Positions 21,001-39,754 of a DNA stretch of 47,325 nt are shown here, one piece after another. The DNA is from Intoshia linei (Eukaryota > Orthonectida > Rhopaluridae). The stretch spans positions 1 to 47,325 of the forward strand of contig LWCA01000153.1 in the NCBI GenBank assembly GCA_001642005.1, written 5' to 3'. Position 1 is the stretch's first letter, and every line of letters starts with the position of its first letter. A model generated the notes under the pieces. That model was not told the DNA's origin. It saw nothing but the letters and a program-made list of their open reading frames with translations, and did no database searches. Position numbers and translations under genes: made by a program.

Positions 21001-24000
21001 GTTTAATTGAACAGGAAAGTTTGTATATTTTTTATACACTTCAGATAATTATCCTATTATTTTATCTATATCGAATCAAATTAAAGTTACCATTACCTTT
21101 ATATTATGTATCAACATTTATCTTGGTTCGATTGATTCGAGATTGGAATCCTGCTTGCGATAGATGTCATGATATGTTGAATTTTCACAATTATCTATTT
21201 ATAAAGTAAATTTTTAAGTTAAATTTACAACCCAAACTACGGTACACCAAACTGTCCACAATGTTTACTTATTAAAAAATGTACATTTAATTTTAATGAT
21301 TTAGCGGTCCCCACAAATTACCGTGGACCGGTAATTTTACATTCAATTTATAATTAGTTGTACATTTTAGACGGTTAATGGTCCTCATTTATTTGAAATT
21401 TAATTTAAGAGTTGATATAGTTACATACATGTCATTTAGTTTCTTTAGACAGATTGGCAACCCTACAAGGAATAATTATTTTCATAGGCTAAATATTTGT
21501 ACGTTTTGTATAATTTCCCAAAGTTGCCGAGACGTAGTTTTCAATTTCGATAATTTACTTGCTTTTTGAGCATCAAATGGTTAGTTAAAGGTTATCGTTT
21601 TTCTTATTTATGTAATTATGTCAAGTTATAACATTGGCGAACCAGGGAGAATATTGTAATTTTATTTTATGTTAATACTACTATCTAGTAATTATCCACA
21701 CATTATGTATTGGATGATAAATCTTGGCTTATTTGGAGTATACATTTTTGTATATTTTATGTCTTTACGTATAAAAGAAAAAAAAAAATTTCTTCAAACC
21801 ATTGTTTCAATGTTTATTTTAATTTTATTCATTTTCTACAATCAGAATACCAAACTATTTATGTACAATAATTCACAGGATGGGTAATTTTTAATTTACC
21901 TTTTTTCATTTTTTAAATTATAAATGTATTGATATGTCGCATAGAATGTGTACAACTATGAAATGTACATATTTCACAGGCAAGTCGTAGAATGTGTAAA
22001 ATTTATATTTTTATTTCAGTTTAATTTTTTTTGAACCAAACTATTTAAGGGTTTTTAGGAATTTTTTTTTTGAATCAAACTTTATGGGGGTTTTTAGGAA
22101 ATTTTATTAAACAGAACTTTAAGGGTTGTTTATTTAGAAATTTTTTTGACCCAAATTTGAAGGGGGGTTTTTGGAAAATATTTTTTGAACCAAACTTAAA
22201 GACAACATTACAGTTTAGTTAAAAAAATCTTAAAAACACCATTGAAAGTATGGTTCAAAAAAATGTCTAAAAAAAACACGATAAAGTTTTGTTCAAAAAA
22301 AATCGAAAACCCAAAATTATACTAAAATATAAATGAAAATTTTACACATTCTACGACTAACCAAAGACTACTGTATACTAGGACGGAATACGAGATATTC
22401 TAGTAAAAAGATTGTAGGCGAGATTTTTTTTTGCTCTAAGATTATTAGGCAGGTGAAAGACTTGACAAAAAAATTATTTTAGGATATTAGAAGGGTTATT
22501 AATTAATCAAATTGAAAAAAATTTGATATTTTCAACATCAATATTTTTAATTGTTAAGGGTTGGAATTTGGCGAAACAACTGACATTGAGACTTAAACTA
22601 TCCGTTATGATGCTAATGACCTTTCCACCGTTATTGTGAATCATATTGAGAACTTCAAGTATTATTTTATATTGTAAATTGGCACTATTGCAGTACACGG
22701 GAACGATAAAAGCCGGACCCCATTAAAAGTCTAACCATTACAGATAATATTGTCCTAGCCAATTTTTGAGGGTTATCATAAGCTTGGCCAATAATATGAC
22801 CTCCCCTAAACCGCAATGATGCTTTAACGTACATTTCGTTAATCAGTAAAACACAATACTTTTGTAGTGAAGCTAATTCTTTAAAAACGGAGGAAATAAA
22901 ATGATTCGATTCATTATTCGAACCTATTGAATGTAAATGTTTAAAAGATTTTGTTATTGTTTTTGGATGGGGTAGAGAAAGTAGTTTACGGACTTCTTGA
23001 TAAGCACTGTTCCCATGCAGAAAAAAATTTATTGCAATAGAAAGTATACTAGCACTGTATCTACGATTGGTTGGATATATCAAAATGAAATTTTTAGCTG
23101 TTCAATGAGAAAAACCATTTTTTTATTGTCAGAATCATCCATTTCTTCTATAATTTTAGAAATTATCTTTTCAAATGCTCTCACTTCAGTAATGTAATCT
23201 AGTTTTGAAGTTGAACAAAAGTGTAACACTGCATCTAGTTGACTCCATTTATTCATTTTCATTAGATGGAAATCCATGTTTTTACCTTCTCAGATCCTTC
23301 ATCATAATTGGTACGGCAATTTGCTGAGGAACATTTTCGTGGCATAATAAGTAGAAAATAGTTGAAAAAAGATTAAATGTTATTTAAATGTTAAACGCGG
23401 TATTGTTATTTATTAGCTCGTTTCATAATTAATGTCGTTTTTATTGTAACTTTATTATAAATCACTACATCTTTACGAATATTTACGAATATTTACTGTA
23501 AGCGCGTTATTTTTTTATTTTTACGAAATATGGACAAGTGTGTATTCGATAAATTAATTTCAAATTTAATTAATTAAAGAGTAATTTCTGATGATAAACA
23601 TATTATTATATATCTTAGAGCAAAAGTAAAATCCCGCCTACAATCTTTTTACTAGAATGTCTCGTATTCCGTCCTGGTTTAGGCTGTCCTTGGACTAACC
23701 CATAGAATGTTTAAATTTCACAGTTTTACACATTCTATACGACATATATTTTTAGTTTTAATGTTCAAAATGTTGAAAAAATAATATTTTGCTGCACTAT
23801 TGTATTGATGATTATTTTAAAAAAATATCATGAAATATCCATATTCATGTTAATGTTAATATTCTCGGACTTGCATAATATTCCTGTTTATATTGCATTA
23901 ATAATTGTCCTAAAGACTACGCAAGCATATTTATATCTCGAAAAACCAGATAAACTTTGTATTATTCAAATTACAATGATGTATCAATTGATGGCATATC

Positions 24001-25461
24001 ATGCTTTTTATTCTATGGTAAATTTTTTAAATTTGGGTCGCAAACTGCGATTATGTAATTATAATTATTATTGTGTATTTTGAAATTAGTATAAAGTGAA
24101 TAAATAGGGCGAATAGACTTAGGCGGCATAAAAATTGTTCAAATATTAAGAAATTTTTTAGTATAACATTTTGAGAAATAAGGGAATATACAAGGCCCGC
24201 ACCCTTTTTAATTAATTCTTACTTACAAATTATATATAAAATTGAATGTTTGTGTGTTTTACCGTTTAAGTAAAAAACTAAACCAGCTAGAATTGAAAAA
24301 AGTCTATTTTTAATACATTTGTTTTATCAGAAATTTAGGTTTTAAGGGTCAAAATTGTAAATTAATCTAAATTATTATTATTTATTTATTATTACATGTA
24401 CTGTTTTAAATATTTCGTAATGATATTGGAACCGTGTATAAAAAAGAAATTTGAAGGTTATTTTTATTAATGTCCAAAGTGGTTTAATTTTGGGGGAAAG
24501 GAAGACAAAAAAAGTTTGGGAACCTGTTTAAGCCCTATTTTTCCAAAAATAATATAAAATATAACAATTTGCACATTTGTCACAAAATTTCATTGATAAA
24601 AAAATATATCTAGCAAAATGCTGAAAATGCTGATATGGAGGGTTATAGGTTGACAAAATCTGAGAACTACTGATATAATGTCTAACATTGAGTGGATCTT
24701 GAAAATTTATTTGTTTTGTTGGATATTTGCTGTAAATTTCAAATTAAATATATTTTAGGGGAATGCAGCGAATATGATATCTCTCAATTTTGCATCAGGA
24801 CATGTTGCATTCACAGAAATGTTGCCAAATTTTATGAAATATTTTGTTATTTTATTTAATACATTCGTTTTCACGGGATTTGCAATTTTCCTGCTCCCTT
24901 TCAGGTTTTTTAATTATTTATATTGATTAATTCATTCGACTATGATGACTGATAATTTAAACTACATGTATCAACTCGCTATGTGAAATCTATGTACTAG
25001 AAATGTATTACTATTATAATAATTGTGCTATGAAATGCTGTTTGTTTTATTATATGGCATATGGCACATCTTCGTAAGTTCTGTTCTATACAAACAGTAT
25101 CAACTCTGCTGAAGATGGTGATTCTGTTTGAAGTTAAATTTTAAAGAACCTTTCCAGTTAAAATCCATACAATGACGTTACATTAGAATAATTTTTATAA
25201 CGGTTTTAAAAATTAATTTACATTAATTACAACTTGTTAATTCAAAACTTTAGAGAGAAAACATCAAGCGTTATAATTATGTTGCTCTTTGAAACATTTG
25301 CTCTGATGTGCTTATCATTAAGCGTGATTATTCAAAAATTTCATTTATTTATATGGAGCGTTTTCATACCCCGCTTAATATTCCAAACTTTAACATTGAT
25401 CGGTTATTTACTTTATTTGACTGTATATTTCGTTGTTTATCAAATTAAACTTTCAAAATAA
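18089..25461 (+). CDS. PIGG: GPI ethanolamine phosphate transferase 2 (PIG-G)
   Basis: It adds ethanolamine phosphate to the second mannose of the GPI anchor in the ER membrane. Exons: 18089-18394, 18432-18644, 18684-18872, 18917-19054, 19096-19264, 19291-19553, 20640-21205, 21689-21883, 23756-24017, 24759-24904 and 25254-25461. The model gives ~885 residues and starts with a membrane anchor (LKYIILFIYAISAVFILL). The luminal alkaline-phosphatase-fold domain has FILIDG, PPTYTYAGIK (nucleophile Thr region), FMTGTLPS, GLDHIGHG and GDHGMSKTGSHG. A multi-pass C-terminal half follows, with LIRDWNPACDR, the GNAANM region and HLFIWSVFIPRL. The last motifs favour PIGG over PIGO and PIGN. Intron 5 is inferred as only 26 nt (19265-19290). 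Introns 6 and 8 hold transposons (hAT 19950-20614; P-like 21938-23745). Confidence 0.9.
19950..20614. mobile_element. Non-autonomous hAT-like element in PIGG intron 6
   Basis: The left end CAGTATTTCCCGATTGGAGG pairs imperfectly with the right end, whose complement is CAGAGGTTCCTGATTC. The flanking 8-mers CTTTACAA and CTTTATAG agree at 6 of 8 positions, consistent with a decayed hAT target-site duplication. The interior (20160-20520) is an AT-rich degenerate subrepeat array with CCCTTAAGAAAAAAT-type units, shared with other hAT-derived elements in this window. No transposase is left. Confidence 0.6.
21982..22358. mobile_element. Fold-back MITE-like insertion with internal tandem units
   Basis: The ends AGTCGTAGAATGTGTAAAAT and their complement at 22340-22358 bound two arms. 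The arms are made of repeated TTTTTTGAACCAAACTTTAA / GGGTTTTTAGGAAA-like units, in direct orientation on the left and inverted on the right. It lies in the left arm of the P-like element and shares its end motif, so it may be a derivative of the same element. Confidence 0.5.
22507..23277 (-). pseudogene. P-element/THAP9-type transposase relic
   Basis: Three overlapping open segments (23277-23080, 23083-22685, 22698-22507) lie in different frames and together resemble the middle of P-type transposases. Landmarks are RRYSASILSIAINFFL, then KYCVLLINEMYVKASLRF where families usually have LxxDExxxK, then RTILSVMVRLL and NNGGKVISIITD. At least two frameshifts are needed. The acidic residue expected before the conserved Glu is Asn here (LLINEMYVK). 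The THAP finger and the C-terminus are absent, so it is inactive. Confidence 0.72.
24220..24330 (+). repeat. Dispersed repeat family A, head fragment
   Basis: TTATATATAAAATTGAATGT is followed by TTGTGTGTTTTACCGTTTA, matching the family A head near 39770 and 1055. It lies in PIGG intron 9. A single hAT-like terminus (GTTTGGGAACCTG) lies downstream at 24510-24525, with no partner found. Confidence 0.45.
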
Positions 25462-26250
25462 AATTTTATCTGTTTTTCATTGTTTTTTTTAATGTTTATT
25501 ATAAATCGACAATATTTATCACAACACCTACTATAAATATTGGAATTATGGTAGTCATCAAATTATTCATTTTATAATTGGTATTAATTATACTGCAGTA
25601 AATTAAGATTACTAATCTAAATCACACGGTCAAGGTTCGACCATGAAATTACGACCAGTTACGATCACTAATAGTGACAAAATGAAAATATTTTCCAAAA
25701 TCAACAATTAATATGGATATAAGCGTTAGAATTATCTCAACTCATCTTAGGAATCGTGCCTCTGACCATGTTGCAGAACTTACTTAGTAGTAAAGTAGAG
25801 TGACCTTAAATAAATATTTAAAATGAGGCACATTGCCAAATACTGTAATATATTCACTAAAGTTATAATAAAGTTTAAACTACATTATCTATTATAATTA
25901 TAATTTCTATATACAAATTTGTAACAATTTTGAAAATTTACATTATTCAATTTTATATTTCTAGATATTTTGTACGTTTAAAATAGTATTGGCTACAAAA
26001 CTGACGCGTTGCTCCTTATTGAGAACCATAATTGATAGATTCTACATTGTATACATGTAAATTCCCAGTTAAAAGTAAACTTTATTTGGGGAACTTTCCT
26101 TGTGTCCAAAAGAATAAATAAACATATATTTAAGAAACTAAGTTACACTATAGTGAATGGAAATGTTTATGGAGATTTTGAGTTTATTGGGTCTATTCTG
26201 ATTTGCATCTAAATCTAAAAAAACTGTTTTAATTAAATCTTTCAAATCAA
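25462..26250. other. Intergenic region between PIGG and RPRD2-like
   Basis: About 790 bp of AT-rich sequence separate two plus-strand genes. I see no coding potential or repeat family. It should hold the PIGG 3' UTR and the promoter of the next gene. Confidence 0.4.
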
Positions 26251-28709
26251 ATGTTATCGAAAACGAGTACACTTGAAAGATTGGACAAGCTCAATAATAC
26301 TAGTGAATCAATTCGAAAATTTGCACTATATGCATTCAAAAATAAAGAAGAATCGGATATTTTATGTGATATATGGGCTCGTAAACTCAGAGAATGTATA
26401 TTTGTATTTTATATTAATGTATTATTATTAGTGAATAATGTTTATTTTAGTAACTGGTTTAAAATTTGTTACCTATTTTTATGCAGCAAATGAAATTTTA
26501 CAGACGTGTCTTAAAAATAGAGCAGCAGTATATAGAAATAGTTTTAAAAGAGTTTTACCTGCCGCTGTACGCATATCAAAGTAATACTTTTTTTTCTGTA
26601 ATTATTTTTAGTGGTAAAGCTTATTCTGATAAAATAAAAAGAGTTATTGAAATATGGAAAGAAAGAGGAGTTTATAGTAGTGATTATACAACAAAATTAA
26701 TTAGTATTTTGACAGGTAATGTGATTTTTATTTGCAATTTACATGTTTGTACCTACCTAAAATATATAAAAAATATCTAAACCCTAAATCTACCCTTTGT
26801 CCTGTTGATTCTGTCACACGTGACGTTAATTACAATTTTTAATGAATAATGTATTAGTAATTTATTGTAATATTTTAAAAATTTTTGGGATCTCGTATAA
26901 TTTGGAAAGTTTAATGTATTGCAAGGAATGAATATTGCTTATTTACAATCTAAATTTTATTTTATTTAGGTAGCAAAGTGGATCAGATCTGTGATGTTCA
27001 AGAATTGAATGTAAGTGTTAAAAGTCAATATAGTATAACCCATCGTGTTTTAAAATAGGGCTTAATGCAAGAAATTTACAAGTCGAAAAATGTATAATTA
27101 GGGGGAATGTTAAAATACAGTACAATAGTAATGTGTGTTGTAAATTGCAACTTGTAAGGCAAAACTAATAAAAGCTTTTTAAAACGTATAAACATTGTTT
27201 ATTAAATAATCTCTTTTACTGAACATTTTATTTTGTTCATATTATGTATAAAAAAACTTTTTGATTTATGATTTTATGGGTCGATGCTTTGTTATTAATA
27301 TTTTAGGTGAAATTTTGATTATTTAACGGATTTTCTGTTTAGACTGAAGATTTAATAATACAACTGCGCGAATTCGACGAAACCAGCGAAAAAAACATGC
27401 AAATATACAAAAAATTACAAGAAAACCCCATGTATGACGTTTGCTCTGAAGATGTATCGAAAAATAAAGGTAAACATTTAATATTACGGAAACAATTTTT
27501 TTAGATCGAGACAGCGTTAGAAAATTTGATGCCAAGGTTCAAAATTTTCACGAGGAAATTGCTGATTATGCTCAAGCCATCGACGAAGAAATTTGTAGTA
27601 CAGAAAAATTAATAGTTCTACTAAATTGTTGCGATAGCGTATTTTCCAACCATTTTACTGATGTACAATATGTTGTTAGCGTATGAATAATTGATTACTT
27701 TTTTTTATTTACAATATTGATTTGTGATTTGGATTGCGTTTCCCAAAGTCGATTCCACATCCACCGTATATGATCATTTTTTGGATTAGAGTTTTTTTTA
27801 AAGGCCGACATTTTTGCTGGGTTTTATTTTTTCTAAACTATGAAAATGTCAGTTTAGGTTAATTTCTTTGCGGTTAATCGCAAAGAACCCATTGATTAAT
27901 CATATTTTGATACCACTTCAATTCAAATTTAAAATAATACATTATAATTTTATGTTTATTTTTAGGCTTACCAAGATTATGCAGAAAAGATTGAAAAATC
28001 TTGTGATTTTGTTAATGCGCGTATTAAAAAAATTGAAAACAGTACCGATGACTTAGATTCTCCTCCTTCCTCTCCAGACATCAATTGTCCTTCTCCTACA
28101 GACACATTTGGAAATAGTGATGAAGGTATGCATTACATTGATTATAGTGGTTCACAATTATGTTCGGCCGCTTAATATTACAAATAATAACAAACTATAT
28201 TATTTGAGGCAGTATCCACCAAACGTTTTTGAAAGCCACGTCATTTTTGCACGATTGAATATCTTACGTGGTATCATTCGAAAATTTTTTTAACGGTTAA
28301 ATGAATGTGCACTGCACAATAGTAAATTTAAAAAAAATAAGTAAAAAGGTTTCTGGATTTAAAATTATTCATTTAAATAAATTCTATTTTGTTAGAAAAT
28401 AGACCGATTACTGTGCCTTTTAATATGCCTCCACCAATGTTACAGCAAAATACTCAAATATTTCAAAATCAAAATTCGTTTCCTCCCCAAAATTTAAATT
28501 ACCATGTACGCCCTGAAAGTCTAATACAACCGAGATTTATTGAACCGTACAACCAATATATTGCTCCGAAAAGGCAGCATTTTGACGATACAAATAATCA
28601 AAATACTAAAAATTATTCAAGTAATTTGAGATTTCCAGGTAGACGAAACAATGACCAAAACAGATTTAACCGAGACTCACGATATCATTCTCGAAATAAA
28701 TACATTTAA
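26251..28709 (+). CDS. RPRD2: CID-domain RNA polymerase II CTD-binding protein, RPRD2/Rtt103-like
   Basis: A nuclear protein that binds the phosphorylated Pol II C-terminal repeat and acts in termination and CTD dephosphorylation. Exons: 26251-26395, 26451-26580, 26612-26715, 26970-27010, 27343-27469, 27505-27680, 27966-28125 and 28396-28709, giving ~398 residues. The N-terminal CID shows TLERLDKLNNTSESIRKFA, FYAANEILQTCLKNRAAVYR and KRVIEIWKERGVY. A coiled-coil CREPT-like region follows (KFDAKVQNFHEEIADYAQAI). The tail is rich in Pro, Asn and Gln and ends in an Arg/Asn-rich stretch. NRAAVYRNSFKRVLP is closer to RPRD2 than to RPRD1. Intron 2 is just 31 nt. AATAAA at 28720-28725 lies right after the stop and just before the opposing MFSD6 stop. 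Confidence 0.85.
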
Positions 28710-28728
28710 ATGTTTATAAAATAAAATT

Positions 28729-31125
28729 TTAATTATTTTTGATGCCTTTCATAGATTCTAGCCATTCATCATCGCAAACTTCACTTTCATCGCTATTGAT
28801 TGAAACACCATCATTCTTGGAAGAGGAATTCAATAATTTAGTATATTTGTATTTACTGGATTTTTTTTTGGTACATGAGCATTTATGGTTAATAATTTCA
28901 AAAACTATCAGAAAAATTAACCACAAACCTAAAACCCCTGTTGTAGCTTGAAATAGTATAGAAATCCCCAATTTTTCGTAAAAATAACCAAACATCATTG
29001 CCCCTAGAGCATACCCAAAAGGAGCGATTAATCCACGCAAAACTAAATCGACACTTCTATCCATTTGCCAGTTTATAACTACAAATTCATCTAATTTTTC
29101 CAGTGTGTCTTTGAACAAAGGTCTTCCGAAAGCACTAAGTGTTGCTCCAATAAGTATATACCAAGGATTAAAAGAAAATGAGTATACGACGCATTGAATC
29201 ATTGATATTAAAACGACTATGAAAATAATCTTTCGCTTCAAAATTTTGGTATTAAATTTCCTACTCAATATGATTGAAAATAAAATTTGACTGACCGAAG
29301 CGACTGATATAAATAATGAAAAATGTAATCCATTTCCACCAACATCAACAAGACTCCAAAATAGAAATAGTTGTTCCAAAGATTTGATCATTTCAAAAAT
29401 AAAAAAAGTAATTGTATATACTGCAGCAGTCATGCTACCAAAACACATTCGTAAACCTCTATTAACCAATATAGGGGTATGTGGAGGTATAATGTGAGAA
29501 TCTTCATCAGATATGGGTAAGTGTTCGTATACATTAGATTTGTACATTTTGGTTTTCTTTGAAGGTGCACTACTCAATTCAGAGTAGGAACGTTTCATTG
29601 GGTTCAACAAAAATACAAGAGGAATCGAAAGTATCATAAAACCAGCATAGAGGTAAAAGTGTAAAAGGTACTTGCTGGAAACTCTTTCAGAGGCGTTAAT
29701 ATAAAAATATGGAAACGTTTCAAATTGAGGGGTACTGGACAAATTCATTGTTGGGTACCAAAAACTAATGACATTACATTTTGAAGAGGCAATAACAATC
29801 AATACTGTTATGAAAGGAACCACGGCATATCCCAAGAGTTTCCAAATTTTGTGGTTAGAAAAACTTTCACTCATTTCGATAGTGTCTAAATATTCGAACC
29901 ACGCATTATCTACGACTCGGTTGTGAGGAGGAGAGAGCAAACCCACTAGAATTAGTATTACCAACATGAGTACAAAGGAATGCTTCGGGGAAGAGTAAAT
30001 TTTTTGGTGGATTTTGTCCAATCGTTTTTTAAATACGCTTAAAACACTTCCCATCAAGTAATTTTCATTTAAATTTTCAGCATCTTTGATAATTTTTAAC
30101 TTTAATGTAGTGTCCATTGCTTTCGTTTTTTCAATTTCCGTTTTCATGATTATGGTTGTTTTTTTCTCAATTTTCATTGGAGTCGTAGTTGTCGTGGTAG
30201 TAGTGGGTTGGGTAGTAGGTTGAGTAATGATTTGATCGTTTTTTATTTCATTCTGTGCAATTTTTTTGGCATGTTTATGTTTTTTTCCTTTGTAAGAATG
30301 AACATTGGGTTCATCAATAAATTCATCTATATTAAAGAAATTGTACCTTGGATTATTTTTTTTCTGTTTTTTCATTTTATAATTTCCTTCTTTTCTTTTA
30401 ATGTCGAATAAATTTCTTCTATTGCGTTTCAGTGGTTTACTCTGCATTTGTTTATCCAAATCGTCCAAAGTATTGTACAAATAGGTGTAATCCTTATCCG
30501 ACATTAATTTCCAATCATCTTGTGAAATATTGAGGTTTTTAATGGAATTTTTTTGGTCAGTGTTTAGTTTATTCATAAATTTATCATAATAACTCTGCCA
30601 CTCTGTATTAACAACAGAATCGTTCAAATTTGAAAATTCAACGTCTCTGAGCAGATCAGATAAATCCTTTTCAACGTTAATTTTTTGGGTAGTATTGTTA
30701 AAAGGAATAGAAGCATTGGAATGAAAGAAATTTTTGAGAAGGTTGTGTAGAGAAATTGAATTTTCAGATTGTATACATTGAGGATAAAATTGAGTCTTTA
30801 TAGGATCAAATTTAAGTGGAACTGTAGTCATTATCATGTATAATACCAGAGTAATCATTATTGACACTAATATGTTTGAGCGAGCTGAACAATATACACG
30901 ACACAATGACGGCCAAAATATCGTCCCAAAAATTGTAGATGTTTTATAGGAGGCGTACAAAAGTCCCATCAAAAAAGCATTTAACCCTACAGCACGGTAA
31001 AATAATGGCAAAAATGGCATTAATGCTGCATTCGCCGAGTTTGAGGCAAAATAGTAAGTTGACATGAGGCATGTCGTACAAATGTAACTTGCGTAATTGA
31101 CCATACTGCTATGCCAATTATTCAA
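28729..31125 (-). CDS. MFSD6: Major facilitator superfamily protein MFSD6-like
   Basis: A single-exon 798-residue multi-pass membrane protein, close to the ~790 residues usual for MFSD6. The first membrane segments include NAALMPFLPLFYRAVGLNAF, which matches the MFSD6 N-terminal pattern, and LLYASYKTSTIFGTIFWPSL. A long hydrophilic loop (about residues 105-375) holds basic clusters and a Thr run (PTTQPTTTTTTTTP). The rest of the bundle follows, with VLMLVILILVGLLSPPHNRV and later segments up to LGLWLIFLIVFEII near the C-terminus. The transported substrate is not known from sequence. Lack of introns in a region of intron-rich genes is notable. The 3' end faces the RPRD2-like gene with 19 bp between stops. 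Confidence 0.87.
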   Translation of the reverse strand: MNNWHSSMVNYASYICTTCLMSTYYFASNSANAALMPFLPLFYRAVGLNAFLMGLLYASYKTSTIFGTIFWPSLCRVYCSARSNILVSIMITLVLYMIMTTVPLKFDPIKTQFYPQCIQSENSISLHNLLKNFFHSNASIPFNNTTQKINVEKDLSDLLRDVEFSNLNDSVVNTEWQSYYDKFMNKLNTDQKNSIKNLNISQDDWKLMSDKDYTYLYNTLDDLDKQMQSKPLKRNRRNLFDIKRKEGNYKMKKQKKNNPRYNFFNIDEFIDEPNVHSYKGKKHKHAKKIAQNEIKNDQIITQPTTQPTTTTTTTTPMKIEKKTTIIMKTEIEKTKAMDTTLKLKIIKDAENLNENYLMGSVLSVFKKRLDKIHQKIYSSPKHSFVLMLVILILVGLLSPPHNRVVDNAWFEYLDTIEMSESFSNHKIWKLLGYAVVPFITVLIVIASSKCNVISFWYPTMNLSSTPQFETFPYFYINASERVSSKYLLHFYLYAGFMILSIPLVFLLNPMKRSYSELSSAPSKKTKMYKSNVYEHLPISDEDSHIIPPHTPILVNRGLRMCFGSMTAAVYTITFFIFEMIKSLEQLFLFWSLVDVGGNGLHFSLFISVASVSQILFSIILSRKFNTKILKRKIIFIVVLISMIQCVVYSFSFNPWYILIGATLSAFGRPLFKDTLEKLDEFVVINWQMDRSVDLVLRGLIAPFGYALGAMMFGYFYEKLGISILFQATTGVLGLWLIFLIVFEIINHKCSCTKKKSSKYKYTKLLNSSSKNDGVSINSDESEVCDDEWLESMKGIKNN

Positions 31126-32049
31126 TATTCTTTATTTTGGGTTGGTTATTTCACGGTTGAACAACGCAAGAAGAACAATGTACAATGTTGTTATTACTCC
31201 AAAGATATAGACTCCAATTTCGTATTTTGCATTATCATATTAAATGACACGCTTAGGTAGTTTAGAATACAAATAGATACAATTCATTACTATTTACCTA
31301 GTTAATCTATTTTTGTTGTAGACAAATGCACTGCAAACGTATTTTTACAAAATTACATGGTATTGGCAATTTATAAAATCGACAAAGTCATATTCTATTT
31401 GGCTCTTTTAGATAAGATTGTTTTTATCAATCAATAGTGCATTGAATTTTTATTTCAAATATTGATTTTTTCAAAATTATTATGTGGCTCATGTTAATTA
31501 TTTAAAATTTTTATTAGTGCACTTAAAATTTAAAGTTGAGGGAATAGATTCAAGTCAAGATTATCCAATGGATACTATATCAAAAATCATGACATTGATA
31601 TTCACAAGAATTTATTAATGATCAATTATTGATACACACGTCGTAGTGATCACTGATCAAGTCTTGCATATTATTATAGCGTATTATAATCACAAAAATT
31701 GAAAGTTAGTAATTTACCTTGGTTACAATGAAATTATATTTCAATTTTACGAGGCTAAACTAGAAAAGCCCCAAAATATTTATTGCTACGGTCAGATTAC
31801 AAAAACGTTTTTATTTAACTACTGTGTATAAATGCAAAACATTAAAATTTGACATAAATAATTAAGATAATTATAATTATTTATCGGGAGAACAAAACTA
31901 GAAAACATAAAACTGGAAATAAAATTTAAATACAAGATTACAATTTGCATTTTACAAATTTTGCAACAGAATGTACATTAAAATTCTAAAATGGTTACAA
32001 TACAGTATATCTGGATTTAAGTGGTTGAACGCATGCGGCCTAAAAAAAG
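31126..32049. other. Intergenic region between DDX46 3' end and MFSD6 start
   Basis: About 920 bp of AT-rich sequence with no ORF or repeat family that I recognise. Both neighbours are on the minus strand, so this should hold the MFSD6 promoter and the DDX46 3' UTR. Confidence 0.4.
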
Positions 32050-39345
<7,296 letters not shown>

Positions 39346-39493
39346 TTTATCGTATTTACTAACTTTATTTAATTTATATATATTATTTCAAATCAATGCT
39401 ATTAGCGATTAAATGTAGTGCACTGCACTTTATTATTTGCTATTTGAAATATTTCAGATTTGTGTAAAATGTTTATATTCTGTGACCACTGTT

Positions 39494-39520
39494 TTTATAG
39501 TGTAGAATCTACACTATAAA
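39494..39520. promoter_or_regulatory. Perfect 12-bp hairpin upstream of DDX46
   Basis: TTTATAGTGTAG and its exact complement flank the triplet AAT, about 150 bp upstream of the DDX46 start codon. The symmetry could be a protein-binding site, a structured 5' leader element or a transposon scar. Its role is unknown. Confidence 0.45.
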
Positions 39521-39754
39521 TATACGTTGGCAGATATTATATATTTAAATAAGATGATTTTAACATTTTTGTTTTTGATGTTTTTTTTATTTTTTGCTGA
39601 AATACTGTAATGAATTACAGTGTTTGTCGATTTAAACACAGCTTTATGCAAAATTTAATTTAAATTTAAGGGTTAAAAATAGACTACAACTTTGTTATAA
39701 ACTACCGCATTTATTGCGCGTTCTATTTTTTATATACATTATCATTATCCTAAC

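Larger units (their letters stand above)
21938..23745. mobile_element. Decayed P-superfamily-like DNA transposon in PIGG intron 8
   Basis: Long imperfect inverted ends are seen. An inner ~64 bp pair is at 22380-22443 and 23612-23675 (AGGACGGAATACGAG ... GATTGTAGGCG ... GCTCTAAGAT). An outer pair extends to GTCGCATAGAATGTGT at 21938 and its partner ending at 23745. The left arm is interrupted by a fold-back insertion (21982-22358). The interior carries a broken P-type transposase on the minus strand. Target-site duplications were not resolved. The right end stops ~10 nt before the splice acceptor of PIGG exon 9. Confidence 0.75.

Noticed and set aside
21378-21569. 63-residue ORF in PIGG intron 7
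   Set aside because: It has no similarity to the PIGG family at this place, and the flanking exons join in phase without it.
30208-30411. 67-residue plus-strand ORF with hydrophobic residues
   Set aside because: Antisense shadow of the MFSD6 basic loop; apparent membrane character comes from reading Lys/Asn codons backwards.
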